A stretch of 64,000 nucleotides of DNA from Pseudoclavibacter sp. Marseille-Q3772. GTDB taxonomy: Bacteria > Actinomycetota > Actinomycetes > Actinomycetales > Microbacteriaceae. Shown piece by piece: positions 9,538 to 20,067 of this stretch. A program made the position numbers and the translations under genes. Under the pieces are notes generated by a model, which saw only the letters and a program-made list of their open reading frames with translations, was not told where the DNA came from and made no database searches. The stretch lies in the NCBI RefSeq assembly GCF_916618895.1, contig NZ_OU745391.1, positions 1,550,001-1,614,000 of the forward strand, given 5' to 3'. How positions within the stretch are numbered: the stretch's first letter is position 1; each line of letters begins with the position of its first letter.

Positions 9538-9610
9538 CGGATAAATGGCGAAAATAACGTCCACCGTCCGCATATAGGGGATGCTGGTGCTTATTTTCGC
9601 CATTTGTCCG
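9538..9610. repeat. 73-bp hairpin repeat, copy 2
   Basis: Same length, orientation and terminal inverted repeats as copy 1, placed upstream of the start of the DUF559 gene and before lysC. The rest of the 295-bp gap 9441-9735 shows no other gene. Confidence 0.85.
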
Positions 9611-9735
9611 CAGTGGAGAGTGTGCGGCAGCTCGTGGGAGAGGAAAACGGTGTGAACTGTTACGTCGCTGTGCGTGAAGAAAAACGAGCCCAGTAGGCTA
9701 ACTGCAGAGCGCAATGAAGAAGTGAAGGTGGCTGG

Positions 9736-11007
9736 ATGAGTCTCATCGTGCAGAAATACGGCGGATCCTCGGTAGCGGATGCCGAGAGCATTCGCCGTGT
9801 GGCAAAGCGCATTGTGGATCTGCAGCGCCAGGGTCACGAAGTCGTGGTCACTGTCTCGGCAATGGGCGACAGCACTGACGACCTTATCGACCTCGCTCAC
9901 GAGATCACCCCCATCCCAGACCCACGCGAGTTCGACATGCTCATCACCACCGGTGAACGCATTTCGATGGCGCTATTGGCGATGGCCATCAAATCGATGG
10001 GGTACGACGCGCGCTCATACACCGGCAGCCAAGCGGGTATGATCACGGATGCGAAACACGGGGATGCGCGGATCGTCGACGTTACGCCGGTGCGCGTCCG
10101 CGAAGCCCTCGACGAGGGCGCCATCGCGATCGTTGCTGGATTCCAGGGGTTCAACCGCGACACCCGCGATATCACTACGCTCGGGCGCGGCGGATCCGAT
10201 ACGACCGCGGTCGCCCTCGCGGCCGCTCTCGGCGCGGAGCGATGCGAAATCTACACCGATGTTGACGGCGTCTTCACCTCAGACCCGCGCATGGTACCCA
10301 AAGCGCACAAGATCGCCCACATCTCCAGTGAGGAGATGCTTGAGCTCGCTGGTAGCGGCGCAAAGGTTCTACACATTCGCGCCGTTGAGTACGCCCGCCG
10401 TCAGAATGTGACCCTGGTGGTGCGTTCATCATTCTCGGACGACCCCGGCACCATCGTGTATCACCCGGACTACGCAAAGGAGCACAACGTGGAAGAACCA
10501 ACGATTGCGGGCGTAGCCCACGACCTCAGCCAGGCAAAAATTACCGTCGTCGGCGTGCCGGATGTGCCCGGCTCGGCAGCAGCGATCTTCAACCTGGTTG
10601 CCCAGCAGGGTGCCAATATCGACATGATCGTGCAGAACGTACAGACTCAGAACGATGGCGTCACCGATATTTCGTTTACGCTGCCGAAGGTCTCCGCTGA
10701 CAACGTGCTGCGTGCGCTCGAGAATGCACACGATGAGCTCGGCTACGAATCGCTACGTTTCGATGACCAGATCTGCAAGGTTTCGCTCGTTGGCGCAGGT
10801 ATGCGCACCAACATCGGGATCTCAGCCACCCTGTTCGAGGCACTCAGCGAGGCCGGTATTAACGTCGACATGATCTCCACCTCAGAGATCCGCATCTCGG
10901 TACTCACCGCGGCCACGCTCGCATCCCGCGCAACCCAGGTCATCCACGAAGCGTTTGGCCTCGACGGCGACTCGGAAGCCGTTGTCTACGCCGGGACCGG
11001 GCGCTAA
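9736..11007 (+). CDS. lysC: Aspartate kinase
   Basis: Phosphorylates aspartate, the first step to lysine, threonine, methionine and diaminopimelate. The 423-residue protein opens with the kinase signature [13 protein letters not shown], carries the [16 protein letters not shown] segment, and ends in two ACT regulatory domains (from about residue 265). In corynebacteria and relatives an internal start yields a separate beta subunit from the ACT half; that could also happen here but is not shown by the sequence alone. asd follows 107 bp downstream. Confidence 0.96.
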   Translation: MSLIVQKYGGSSVADAESIRRVAKRIVDLQRQGHEVVVTVSAMGDSTDDLIDLAHEITPIPDPREFDMLITTGERISMALLAMAIKSMGYDARSYTGSQAGMITDAKHGDARIVDVTPVRVREALDEGAIAIVAGFQGFNRDTRDITTLGRGGSDTTAVALAAALGAERCEIYTDVDGVFTSDPRMVPKAHKIAHISSEEMLELAGSGAKVLHIRAVEYARRQNVTLVVRSSFSDDPGTIVYHPDYAKEHNVEEPTIAGVAHDLSQAKITVVGVPDVPGSAAAIFNLVAQQGANIDMIVQNVQTQNDGVTDISFTLPKVSADNVLRALENAHDELGYESLRFDDQICKVSLVGAGMRTNIGISATLFEALSEAGINVDMISTSEIRISVLTAATLASRATQVIHEAFGLDGDSEAVVYAGTGR

Positions 11008-11090
11008 GCGCATCCCTTTAGAGTACGTGTGCCATACCCGGTTACGGCGGTACACTCGAGTAACCGATTTTCGCCACCGCTGACCCGTAG

Positions 11091-12173
<1,083 letters not shown>

Positions 12174-12312
12174 TTCGCTGCCGCTGCGTCGCTAGGCGGG
12201 TAGCGCGGGATGCTGTGCTGGTCGCGCGGGATGCTGCGCGGGCGACTCGCAGTCGCCGGTTCGGTGGATGTGGCGCCTTCAGATACGGTGCGTCCGCTCA
12301 GGTATCGGGGCG

Positions 12313-12326
12313 TAGAATAGAGAGCG
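12313..12326 (+). promoter_or_regulatory. Putative leaderless promoter of mqo
   Basis: A consensus -10 hexamer TAGAAT (12313-12318) ends 7 nt before the GTG start of mqo, and there is no Shine-Dalgarno sequence. This geometry predicts a transcript starting at or next to the start codon, as is common in actinobacteria. No clear -35 box is visible. Confidence 0.55.
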
Positions 12327-13819
12327 TGACGAACCCGAAGATTTACGACGCAGTCCTCATTGGTGGCGGAGTGATGTCAGCGACCCTGGCAACGCTCCTG
12401 CAAGAACTCGAGCCCGATTGGTCGATCAAGATCATCGAGCGACTCGATGACGTTGCCCAGGAGTCTTCAGGCCCCTGGAACAACGCTGGTACCGGTCACT
12501 CGGCGCTGTGTGAGCTCAACTACACCCCCGAAAAGGACGGTGTAATTGACATCACCAAGGCGATCAAGATCAACGAGCAGTTCCAGGTGTCCCGTCAGTT
12601 CTGGGCATCGCTCGTTTCGCGAGGCGACCTGCCTGAGCCTACGAAGTTCTTGAACCCGGTCCCGCACATGACTTTCGTGACCGGCGAGGAGAACGTTGAC
12701 TACCTCCGTCGTCGCTACGAGCTGCTGAAGGAACAGCCGCTGTTCTCGACCATTGAGTTCTCGGACGACCCCAAGCAGATCGCCAAGTGGGCGCCTGCGC
12801 TTATGGTTGGTCGCGACGAAAACGAAAAGGTCGCCGCGACCTATGTCGAGCAGGGTACCGACGTTGATTTCGGTTCGCTGACACGCCACCTGATCCAGAA
12901 CGCGATCGACAAGGGCGCAGTGGTTCGCCTCGGCACCGAAGTGATCAACCTTCGCCAGCGTCCGGATGGTGTCTGGCAGGTCGCGACGAAGGTGCTGTCC
13001 GGTGCCGAAAAGGGCCGTAAGAACGTAACCCACGCGCGCTTCGTGTTCGTTGGTGCCGGTGGTGGCGCACTGCCGCTGCTGCAGAAGTCGGGTATCGACG
13101 AGGTCAAGGGCTACGGTGGCTTCCCGATCTCCGGTGAGTTCTTCCGTACCGACAACCCCGAGGTCGTCGAGAAGCACCAGGCAAAGGTGTACGCGATGCC
13201 TCCCGTTGGCGCCCCGCCGATGTCGGTGCCGCACCTCGACACCCGCGTTGTTGACGGCAAGAAGTCGCTGATGTTCGGTCCCTACGCGGGATTCAACACC
13301 CGCTACCTCAAGCAGGGATCGCTTGCCGACATGTTCCTATCGCTGCGACCCGGCAACATCCCCACCTACCTCGGTGTTGGTGTGACCAACTTCGATTTGG
13401 TGTCGTACCTTGTCGGCCAGCTGGCCGCATCCCCGAAGAAGAAGTTCGAGGCTCTCGCCGACTTCTTCCCCGAGGCTGAGATGGAAGACTGGCGACTCAT
13501 CACTGCCGGCCAGCGCGTGCAGGTAATGAAGAAGAACCCCGATGGCGGCATGCCGCTGCTCGTGATGGGTACCGAGGTCGTGTCGAAGGCCGACGGCTCG
13601 ATCGCCGGTCTGCTCGGTGCCTCACCCGGTGCATCCGTTGCCACCCAGGTCATGGTGTCGCTGCTTGAGAAGTGCTTCCCCGAGAAGCAGGCGCAGTGGG
13701 CCGACAAGATTAAGTCGCTCATCCCCGCGTACGGCGAGCAACTGAACTCGAACCCTGAGCTGGCCGAACGCATCCAGAACGAGACCGCGAAGGTTCTCGG
13801 TATCGCACCCGTCAGCTAG
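12326..13819 (+). CDS. mqo: Malate:quinone oxidoreductase
   Basis: A membrane-associated FAD enzyme that oxidises malate to oxaloacetate and passes the electrons to menaquinone, substituting for or complementing NAD malate dehydrogenase in the TCA cycle. From GTG 12326 it encodes 497 residues. The N-terminal dinucleotide-binding motif is LIGGGVMSATLATLL, and the NAGTGHSALCELNYTP and GAGGGALPLLQ segments are characteristic of Mqo. The frame stays open to ATG 12215, but the preceding residues are non-conserved and the leaderless promoter supports the GTG. Confidence 0.95.
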   Translation: MTNPKIYDAVLIGGGVMSATLATLLQELEPDWSIKIIERLDDVAQESSGPWNNAGTGHSALCELNYTPEKDGVIDITKAIKINEQFQVSRQFWASLVSRGDLPEPTKFLNPVPHMTFVTGEENVDYLRRRYELLKEQPLFSTIEFSDDPKQIAKWAPALMVGRDENEKVAATYVEQGTDVDFGSLTRHLIQNAIDKGAVVRLGTEVINLRQRPDGVWQVATKVLSGAEKGRKNVTHARFVFVGAGGGALPLLQKSGIDEVKGYGGFPISGEFFRTDNPEVVEKHQAKVYAMPPVGAPPMSVPHLDTRVVDGKKSLMFGPYAGFNTRYLKQGSLADMFLSLRPGNIPTYLGVGVTNFDLVSYLVGQLAASPKKKFEALADFFPEAEMEDWRLITAGQRVQVMKKNPDGGMPLLVMGTEVVSKADGSIAGLLGASPGASVATQVMVSLLEKCFPEKQAQWADKIKSLIPAYGEQLNSNPELAERIQNETAKVLGIAPVS

Positions 13820-13824
13820 GACAC

Positions 13825-14469
13825 GTGACTACCCCGCTGGTCGTAGGAATCGCCGGTGGATCGGGGTCGGGTAAGACTGTGCTCGCACGCGCACTTGCCG
13901 CCCGGTTCGCCGGCGAATCTGCGTTGATTTTTCACGACAACTACTACTGCAGGCAGGACCACCTCAGCTACGAGGAACGTTGTCTCACCAACTACGACGC
14001 GCCTGAAGCATTCGACAGCGAACTCTTGCTCGAGCATCTCGACGCGCTCATCCGCGGCGAAAGCGTCGAATCGCCGGTGTACGATTTCGCGAACCACAAC
14101 CGGTCGGATGCGGTCGAGGTTATTGATTCTGCGCCGATCATTTTCGTCGAGGGAGTGCTGGTGCTTGCCGATGCGCGGTTGCGGGAACGGATGGCGCTGA
14201 AACTGTTCGTAGACACCGACGCGGACGAACGCATCCTGCGACGGATAAAACGCGATGTGCTCGAGCGTGGCCGCACGATCGAGTCGGTGGAGGCGCAGTA
14301 TCTTGCCACTGTGAAGCCGATGCACGAGCGGTACGTCGCCCCATCCAAACATTGGGCAGACGTGATTGTGCCCGAGGGCGGACGAAACCATGAGGCGCTA
14401 GAAACGCTCGCCGGCGGCATTGCCGCGCGTGTGGCGGGGCTTGCGCGTAGGGCAGGAGCGCTGGACTAG
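13825..14469 (+). CDS. udk: Uridine kinase family protein
   Basis: A P-loop kinase of 214 residues with Walker A GGSGSGKT near the N-terminus, then HDNYY and NYDAPEAFD, the classic uridine/cytidine kinase nucleoside-binding stretch, and an RRIKRDVLERGRT lid segment. It phosphorylates uridine (and often cytidine) in pyrimidine salvage. The start is GTG, 3 bp after mqo ends. The thymidine kinase gene follows 2 bp downstream, making a small nucleoside-salvage pair. Confidence 0.88.
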   Translation: MTTPLVVGIAGGSGSGKTVLARALAARFAGESALIFHDNYYCRQDHLSYEERCLTNYDAPEAFDSELLLEHLDALIRGESVESPVYDFANHNRSDAVEVIDSAPIIFVEGVLVLADARLRERMALKLFVDTDADERILRRIKRDVLERGRTIESVEAQYLATVKPMHERYVAPSKHWADVIVPEGGRNHEALETLAGGIAARVAGLARRAGALD

Positions 14470-14471
14470 GA

Positions 14472-15083
14472 ATGGCCAAACTGTATTTTCGCTACGGCGC
14501 GATGAACTCGGGTAAGTCGACGGCGCTGCTGCAGGCGGCGTTCAACTATGAAGAGCGTGATCACCGGGTGCTATTGGCGAAGCCGTTGATCGACACCAAG
14601 GGTGCGGATGCGGTGTCTTCGCGGCTGGGAATGTCGCGTCGCGTAGACATCCTGATTGACGAGGGTGAAGACTCGCGAGCGCTGTTTCATGCTGCTGTGG
14701 AGCGTGCCGGTGGGAAGATCGCGTGTCTACTTGTGGATGAGGCGCAGTTTTTGAGCGCAGACCAGATTGACGGTCTGTTCAAGATTGCGGTGCTCGATGA
14801 TATTCCCGTGATCAGCTACGGAATCCGCACGGATTTTCAGACGGCTGCGTTTCCCGGGTCGCGGCGGCTCTTGGAGATTGCGCATGCGGTTGAGGAGCTG
14901 AAGACGATTTGCCGATGCGGTCGGAAGGCGATTTTTAACGGTCGGCGCGTGGGGGAGCGGTTTGTGTTTGACGGCGACCAGGTTGCGATCGACGGTGATC
15001 GGGTTACCTACGAGTCGCTGTGTGGCCAGTGTTACCTGCGCGAATCTGAAGGGCGCCTCGCGAGCGACGTGGCTCCGGTCTAG
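14472..15083 (+). CDS. tdk: Thymidine kinase, type II
   Basis: Phosphorylates thymidine in the salvage pathway. The 203-residue length is usual. It shows the P-loop GAMNSGKS at residues 9-16, Walker B-like LLVDEAQFL, the SYGIRTDFQ segment, and the zinc-binding cysteines CRCG ... CGQC near the C-terminus. It sits 2 bp after udk and is probably translationally coupled to it. Confidence 0.93.
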   Translation: MAKLYFRYGAMNSGKSTALLQAAFNYEERDHRVLLAKPLIDTKGADAVSSRLGMSRRVDILIDEGEDSRALFHAAVERAGGKIACLLVDEAQFLSADQIDGLFKIAVLDDIPVISYGIRTDFQTAAFPGSRRLLEIAHAVEELKTICRCGRKAIFNGRRVGERFVFDGDQVAIDGDRVTYESLCGQCYLRESEGRLASDVAPV

Positions 15084-15981
15084 CGGCCCTGCCCGCGCAT
15101 CCACCCCACCTACTGGCTACCTGCTCACCTGCCCACCTGCTCGCGCCGTCTGCGTGCCTGCTGGTGCCGCCTGCCCGCCTGCCCGCGCCGCCTACCCGCA
15201 CATCCACCCCCGCCCCTATTCCGCGTTGAGGCCCACTTTGCATACTTGGGTGGGCGTGAAGTGTGCAGAGTGGGCCCGAACGCTGTTGGGGCGGTGGTTT
15301 TGGGGCCGAGTTTGCATACTTCCGTCCCGACATTCGTCTATGTTGCCTTCCGACTTACAGCACTGCCAGCCTTGCATGAAGCTGCTCGCTTGCGGTCGCA
15401 CCGGCACCGCACCCAGACTGCACACACCGCCCTCGCGCATCCGCGCTTCCACCCCTCCCCATCCGCGCTTCCACCCTCCCCATATCCGCGTTGAGGCCCA
15501 CTTTGCATACTTGGGCGGGCGTGAAGTGTGCAGAGTAGGCCCCAACGCTGTTGGGTCGGTGGTTTTGGGGCCGAGTTTGCATAGTTGGGTGGGTTTTATG
15601 TGTGCGATGTGGGCCCGAACGCGGTAGGCGGGGTAGGTGGTTTCGGGATGGAGTGGGATGAGGCGAGGTGTGCAGAGTGGGCCTCAACGTTGTTGGGGCG
15701 GTGGTTTTGGGGCCGAGTTTGCATAGTTGGGTGGGTTTTATGTGTGCGAAGTGGGCCCCAACGGTGTTGGTGGTGGGGGTGGGTGGGTTTTATGTGTGCG
15801 ATGTGGGCCCCAACGCGATAGTGCGGGGCGGGAAGTCACGGAGCGGGAGGGTTCTTCGGGCGAGCACGCCGGAGGGACCGCGGCGGAGGGAGCACGGCAG
15901 GGTCGCGGCGGAGGGAGCACGGAGCGGGAGGGTTCTTCGGGCGACGCGGGTAGCGACGTACGGCGGACCCCGGAAAACGCG
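15084..15981. other. Gene-free repeat-rich stretch
   Basis: Nine hundred bases without a convincing gene. The first 140 bases are C-rich with CCTGCYC-type reiterations. From 15221 to about 15820 there is a degenerate repeat array (separate entry). From 15839 to 15945 a 25-bp word (CGGAGCGGGAGGGTTCTTCGG plus 4 bases) occurs twice, at 15839-15863 and 15920-15944, and GCGGCGGAGGGAGCACGG occurs twice, at 15880-15897 and 15905-15922. The long reading frames here simply read the repeats and have no protein-like features. Confidence 0.75.
15221..15820. repeat. Degenerate intergenic repeat array with hairpin core
   Basis: The core is an imperfect inverted repeat, GGCCCACTTTGCATAC / GTGTGCAGAGTGGGCC, with a 15-nt loop at 15230-15276, repeated at 15495-15541. 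About 100 bp around it (through GCGGTGGTTTTGGGGCCGAG and TTTGCATA) is duplicated from 15221-15321 to 15486-15586. Half units headed GTGTGC..GTGGGCC recur near 15600, 15668, 15741 and 15795, each followed by (C/G)AACG and a G-rich tail. Spacing is irregular and copies vary, so this is not CRISPR. Confidence 0.7.
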
Positions 15982-16008
15982 TTTGGCCCCGCCGGAGCAG
16001 GGGCCAAA
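15982..16008 (-). terminator. Hairpin downstream of tRNA-Pro
   Basis: A perfect 9-bp stem TTTGGCCCC / GGGGCCAAA with a 9-nt loop lies 8 bp beyond the 3' end of the tRNA on the minus strand. It is a likely terminator, with no long T run. Confidence 0.6.
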
Positions 16009-16015
16009 CACAGCG

Positions 16016-16089
<74 letters not shown>

Positions 16090-16252
16090 ATGTGTAAACC
16101 GCGCAAATCGCACGATCGACAACTTGAATATGATAGCGCAAACGGCACTTGCTCGCGACCCTGAAAGTGGTGCCTTCAAAACGCACCGGCCATGCGCACA
16201 CGCGCGTCGGCCACGCGCGTCGGCCACACGCTCAGTCCTGCGCCGAGGCTAA

Positions 16253-17194
16253 CTACTCCCCAGCAGGCCGCGGCACCAGCGTAATCAGCGTGGCCTCCGG
16301 CGGACAGAACGTACGAACCGGCGCATAAATCGACGTGCCGAGCCCCCGCGAAACGTGCAGGGGCACCGCGCCGCGATCATCCGCATCCCGCCACGACAGG
16401 CCACCAGCGTGCTCCGGCGGCAAATCGCAATTCGAAACGATCGCCCGCCCGCCCGGCAGACAAACCTGCCCACCGTGCGTATGCCCGGCAAAGATCACAT
16501 CCGCGCCAACATCCCCCACATAGGCGTCCAGAATCCGCTGGTACGGCGCATGCACCAGCCCGAGCGTCAAATCCCAATCGCTACCGCTTGAACAACGCGA
16601 CAGCGCCGAACGCGCCTCGGGGTATGCATCCTTCTCGATGTGCGGATCATCCACGCCGATCGCGCGCACGCGCAAGCCTTGTACATCTACGACCGCAGCA
16701 GTATTCGTGAGGTCAATCCAGCCGAGATCGTCAAAAAGCAGGGCGCGTAATGCCTGTTCGTCCAGGTCTCGTGGCCGGGGCGGATGCGGTTTGCGCGGCA
16801 GCAGGTACGTCATCGGGTTCTTGAGCACCGGTCCGAAATAGTCGTTCGAGCCAAAGACGCTCAACGCGGGCACTCCACGGAACGGCTCAAGCATTTCGGC
16901 CAGCGGCGCAAGAGCGTCTCGATGCCCGAGATTGTCACCGGTGGCGACGATGAGATCTGGCTGCAATTGCGCGAGTGACTGCACGAACCGGATCTTCTTG
17001 CGCTGTCCCGGAGCCAAATGCGCGTCAGCAAGATGCAGCACCCGAACCGGCACAGCGTCGTGCGGGAGCACTGCTAGCTCAACTCGGCGCAATTGAAACC
17101 GGCGACGCTCAACGCCCACCGCCCAGCTAACGAAACCGAGGCCGGCAGCAACAAGTGCCGCGGCTCCGGTTCCGATCGTTCGTAGAACGTTCAT
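16253..17194 (-). CDS. Membrane-anchored metallophosphoesterase
   Basis: A 313-residue protein of the calcineurin-like phosphoesterase family. One N-terminal hydrophobic segment (GAAALVAAGLGFVSWAVG) probably anchors it. Metal-ligand motifs appear in order: LADAHL (DxH) near residue 56, ATGDNLGH near 85, FGSND near 115, and GHTHGGQ near 248. Relatives include YkuE-type hydrolases; the substrate is unknown. It lies 21 bp downstream of the PBP gene in the same direction and is probably co-transcribed, a pairing common in actinobacteria. Confidence 0.88.
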   Translation of the reverse strand: MNVLRTIGTGAAALVAAGLGFVSWAVGVERRRFQLRRVELAVLPHDAVPVRVLHLADAHLAPGQRKKIRFVQSLAQLQPDLIVATGDNLGHRDALAPLAEMLEPFRGVPALSVFGSNDYFGPVLKNPMTYLLPRKPHPPRPRDLDEQALRALLFDDLGWIDLTNTAAVVDVQGLRVRAIGVDDPHIEKDAYPEARSALSRCSSGSDWDLTLGLVHAPYQRILDAYVGDVGADVIFAGHTHGGQVCLPGGRAIVSNCDLPPEHAGGLSWRDADDRGAVPLHVSRGLGTSIYAPVRTFCPPEATLITLVPRPAGE

Positions 17195-17215
17195 ACCGTT
17201 GCGTTGTCCAGGGGC

Positions 17216-19750
17216 CTATTCGGCCTGGATCTTGATCTCGGTATTCGGCGGCACGGTCGATCCCGCAGCCGGGTCGGTGCTCTTCACCTTGCCGTCACGC
17301 GGGCCGTGCCAGGAGAAGGTGTTATTCGAGTTGCCGAGCCCCGCATCCGCAAGGGTGTTAATCGCCTCTTCGTAGGACATGCCGGACAGCGAAGGCATCA
17401 CGTTACCTTCCTGCTGCTGTTTCTTGTCTTTGTTGTCCTGGCCGTTTGACGGGTGGATGGTGATGGTCGAGCCCTTAGGAGTGCGTGTGTTCGCAGACGG
17501 GTTGGTTTTCGCCACTGAACCAGCAGGCACATCCGAGCTCACCTGGTCACCCACCGAAGCTTTGAAACCGGCTCCTTCGATCGCGGCCGTTGCAGCATCG
17601 ATGGACATTCCCTTGACATCGGGAACGGTCGAATTATCGACCTTCACGGCGTCGCCAGATGGCTCCGGAATGTCTTTCGCCCCGTATTGCGGAATCGCGG
17701 CAGCAAAGATTGAATGCCCGATGGAGTGTCGAACTTCGGCGAGACCGGCATCACGCAGCGAGACCTTGTAACCGTTCCCCTCTGAGTCAACGAATGCCTG
17801 CACATTACCGACCCAGATCGCTCCGGCAACACCGGTCGTGGATGCGACCATCCAGGTGTCGTAGGAGTCATCGGTCGTACCGGTTTTTCCGATAATGGTG
17901 CCCAAACCCGGGTTGGTCGCGCTACCGCCACCACGCGTCATTACCTGCCCCATCGCGACCGCCATCGCACGAGCGACGTTAGGGTCAAGAACCTGCTTGC
18001 AATCGCTCTTCGGCGGGTCAAGCTTGGTACCGTCACGCAGCGAGATTGACTTAATGGCGATCGGCGAGCAGGCCTTACCGTCGTTTGCAATACCGGCGAA
18101 GGCTACCGCCATCTGCATAGGAGCAATTTCGTTTGTTCCCAGTACTGCCGAGGGGTAGGACTCATTGGTTTTACCGTCGGCACGGTGCGCACCCAAACCT
18201 GTAGCGATATCGCGCGTGGTGCACTGGTCGAGTTGCTCGGCCATGGCGACAAATGAGGTGTTAATCGACTGGACCGTTGCTTCCACGGCATTGACGGACC
18301 CGAACTTGGCGTTGAAGTCGTTCTGTGGACTCCAGCTACCGCCGTATCCGCCTTCGCAAGAGTTCTGGAAATTGGCCAAGTCGAAACTTCGAGTCTGAGA
18401 GTTGATTGATTCGTAAAGTGAGTGGCCGGATTGCAGCCAGTTTGCGAGGGTAAACACCTTGTAGGTCGATCCGACCTGGAATCCAGTTGAGTTTCCGTAC
18501 GCATAGTCAGTGTTGTAGTTCACCGACGTTTTGGATCTGTCTTTTTGTGCGTCGGCAGTCTCGTCAAAGGTCTTGTTTTGCTGCATCGCGAGCACGTGGC
18601 CCGTGCCCGGCTGCACCATCGAAACCGCTGCGCCCAGCTCCATGTAATCAACCGAGCTCGGTACGTTTGAGCGGATGGCTTCGGTCACTTGAGCTTGCAG
18701 GTCGAGATCGAGGGTGGTGTCGATCTGGTATCCCTTGGTCTGGAAATTAAAGAGACGTTCTTCGTAGGTCGCACCGAATGCAGGGTCTTTCAGAATGACC
18801 TTGCGCACGTAGTCACAGAAGTACTGCGAGTTTTCTTCCGCGTTCATACAGCCGTGCTCGGCCGGAGTGATCTTCGGCTCAATCTTGGTGGCAACCGCTT
18901 CGTCATACTCCTGCTGAGTGATGGCCTTTTCTTCCATCATCCGGCGAAGTACGTAGTTGCGACGCTGAGTGCTTCCCTCGAGGTTCTCCGGGTCGTCGAT
19001 GCGGTACGCGTTTGGGTTCTGCACGATGCCGACCAGCGTTGCCGCTTCGGGTAGGGTCAGGTCGGCCGCGGCTTTTCCGAAGTAGTACTGTGCCGCCGAT
19101 TCAATGCCGTAGACCTGGCCACCGAATAGCGCAATGTTGAGGTAACCGCGAAGGATCTCATCCTTGCTGTACTGCTGTTCCACGCCGATGGCGAGGCGCA
19201 TCTCCTGCAGTTTGCGGCCGATGGAGACCTCGGTCGCTTCCTTAAATGCCCTGTCGTGTTCCTCGGGGTCGAGGATTGCCTCGGCGGCCTGAACACGCTG
19301 GTTACGCACGTACTGCATGGTGATCGTCGACGCACCACCGCCGTCGTCGCCTACGAGACCGACGACCATGGCGCGAGCGGCGGACAGCACGTCCACACCG
19401 CCGTGTTCATAGAACCGGGGGTCCTCAGTGGAGACTGCCGCCTTCTCGGCGTAGTCCGAGATCTGGTCAAGATCCACCTCGACGCGGTTCTGCGAGTAGA
19501 ACTCCGCGATCTTTTCCCGCTTACCGTCCCGCTCGCCGTACAGTTCGGTTTTCTGCTGCAGCGGCTGGATCTCGAGGTAGTCGGGCAGGGTCTCAAACAG
19601 AGTGATGCCGGAATTTGCTGCAACGCCGGCCACCGCGATGACAGGGGTGATGAGTGCTGCGATGAGCACACCGGCGATACCGCTCATTCCGAGTAGGCCG
19701 AGAAGGGATGCAACGATGTTGCGTTTCGGCGCAGTTGAGTTCGTAGGCAT
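17216..19750 (-). CDS. Bifunctional penicillin-binding protein with two PASTA domains
   Basis: A class A PBP (PonA type) that polymerises and cross-links peptidoglycan outside the membrane. From ATG 19750 it has about 844 residues: an N-terminal transmembrane segment (about residues 14-38), a glycosyltransferase 51 domain with the STEDPRFYEHGGVD catalytic-Glu motif, a transpeptidase domain with SxxK (STYK), SxN (SIN) and KTGT, and two C-terminal PASTA repeats beginning VPDVKGMS and MPSLSGMS. The frame is open upstream to 19846, but that extension is not conserved in character and ATG 19750 fits the leaderless promoter. PASTA domains in such PBPs sense muropeptide or beta-lactam. Confidence 0.93.
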   Translation of the reverse strand: MPTNSTAPKRNIVASLLGLLGMSGIAGVLIAALITPVIAVAGVAANSGITLFETLPDYLEIQPLQQKTELYGERDGKREKIAEFYSQNRVEVDLDQISDYAEKAAVSTEDPRFYEHGGVDVLSAARAMVVGLVGDDGGGASTITMQYVRNQRVQAAEAILDPEEHDRAFKEATEVSIGRKLQEMRLAIGVEQQYSKDEILRGYLNIALFGGQVYGIESAAQYYFGKAAADLTLPEAATLVGIVQNPNAYRIDDPENLEGSTQRRNYVLRRMMEEKAITQQEYDEAVATKIEPKITPAEHGCMNAEENSQYFCDYVRKVILKDPAFGATYEERLFNFQTKGYQIDTTLDLDLQAQVTEAIRSNVPSSVDYMELGAAVSMVQPGTGHVLAMQQNKTFDETADAQKDRSKTSVNYNTDYAYGNSTGFQVGSTYKVFTLANWLQSGHSLYESINSQTRSFDLANFQNSCEGGYGGSWSPQNDFNAKFGSVNAVEATVQSINTSFVAMAEQLDQCTTRDIATGLGAHRADGKTNESYPSAVLGTNEIAPMQMAVAFAGIANDGKACSPIAIKSISLRDGTKLDPPKSDCKQVLDPNVARAMAVAMGQVMTRGGGSATNPGLGTIIGKTGTTDDSYDTWMVASTTGVAGAIWVGNVQAFVDSEGNGYKVSLRDAGLAEVRHSIGHSIFAAAIPQYGAKDIPEPSGDAVKVDNSTVPDVKGMSIDAATAAIEGAGFKASVGDQVSSDVPAGSVAKTNPSANTRTPKGSTITIHPSNGQDNKDKKQQQEGNVMPSLSGMSYEEAINTLADAGLGNSNNTFSWHGPRDGKVKSTDPAAGSTVPPNTEIKIQAE

Positions 19751-19763
19751 ACCGTCTAGGGTA
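19751..19763 (-). promoter_or_regulatory. Putative leaderless promoter of the PBP gene
   Basis: On the minus strand a TACCCT hexamer (19763-19758) ends 7 nt before ATG 19750, with no ribosome site between. The spacing is the same as at mqo, suggesting a leaderless transcript. Confidence 0.5.
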
Positions 19764-19894
19764 AGGGCAAACGAGCGTAACGAATAGAGTTTCGTGCTGC
19801 GATCCCCCTTAGGAATGAACGAAACCCGCCAGCGACCAGCCCGCATCCGCCGCCAAAACCCATCAATTTTCCGCCATCAACCGAAAGAGAAACC

Positions 19895-20065
19895 ATGACG
19901 AAGTGGGAATATTTCATCACTCCCTTGCCGCTGCACACACCCGGCGCGATCCTGAACAATTGGGGTAAGCAGGGCTGGGAGCTCGTGCAGATCATCGTGA
20001 ACGAACAGGGTGGCACGGTCGCATACATGAAGCGGCCATTGACTGACAACGAGGCAGGAGAGTAA
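19895..20065 (+). CDS. DUF4177-type small protein
   Basis: A 56-residue frame starting ATG 19895 with AAAGAGA upstream. It begins MTKWEYFITPL and contains NNWGKQGWELVQIIV, the pattern of DUF4177 small proteins (W-E-Y start, GWELV core). The function is unknown. It ends 2 bp before the ridA start, so the two form an operon divergent from the PBP gene; this neighbourhood recurs in actinobacteria. Confidence 0.8.
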   Translation: MTKWEYFITPLPLHTPGAILNNWGKQGWELVQIIVNEQGGTVAYMKRPLTDNEAGE

Positions 20066-20067
20066 CC

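Noticed and set aside
9441..9735. Small gene in the gap before lysC reading through repeat copy 2
   Set aside because: The frame exists only because the repeat lacks stops in that phase; the same peptide-like frame appears in copy 1 and has no ribosome site.
15221..15820. Possible CRISPR array
   Set aside because: Repeats vary in length and sequence, spacing is irregular and no cas genes lie nearby.
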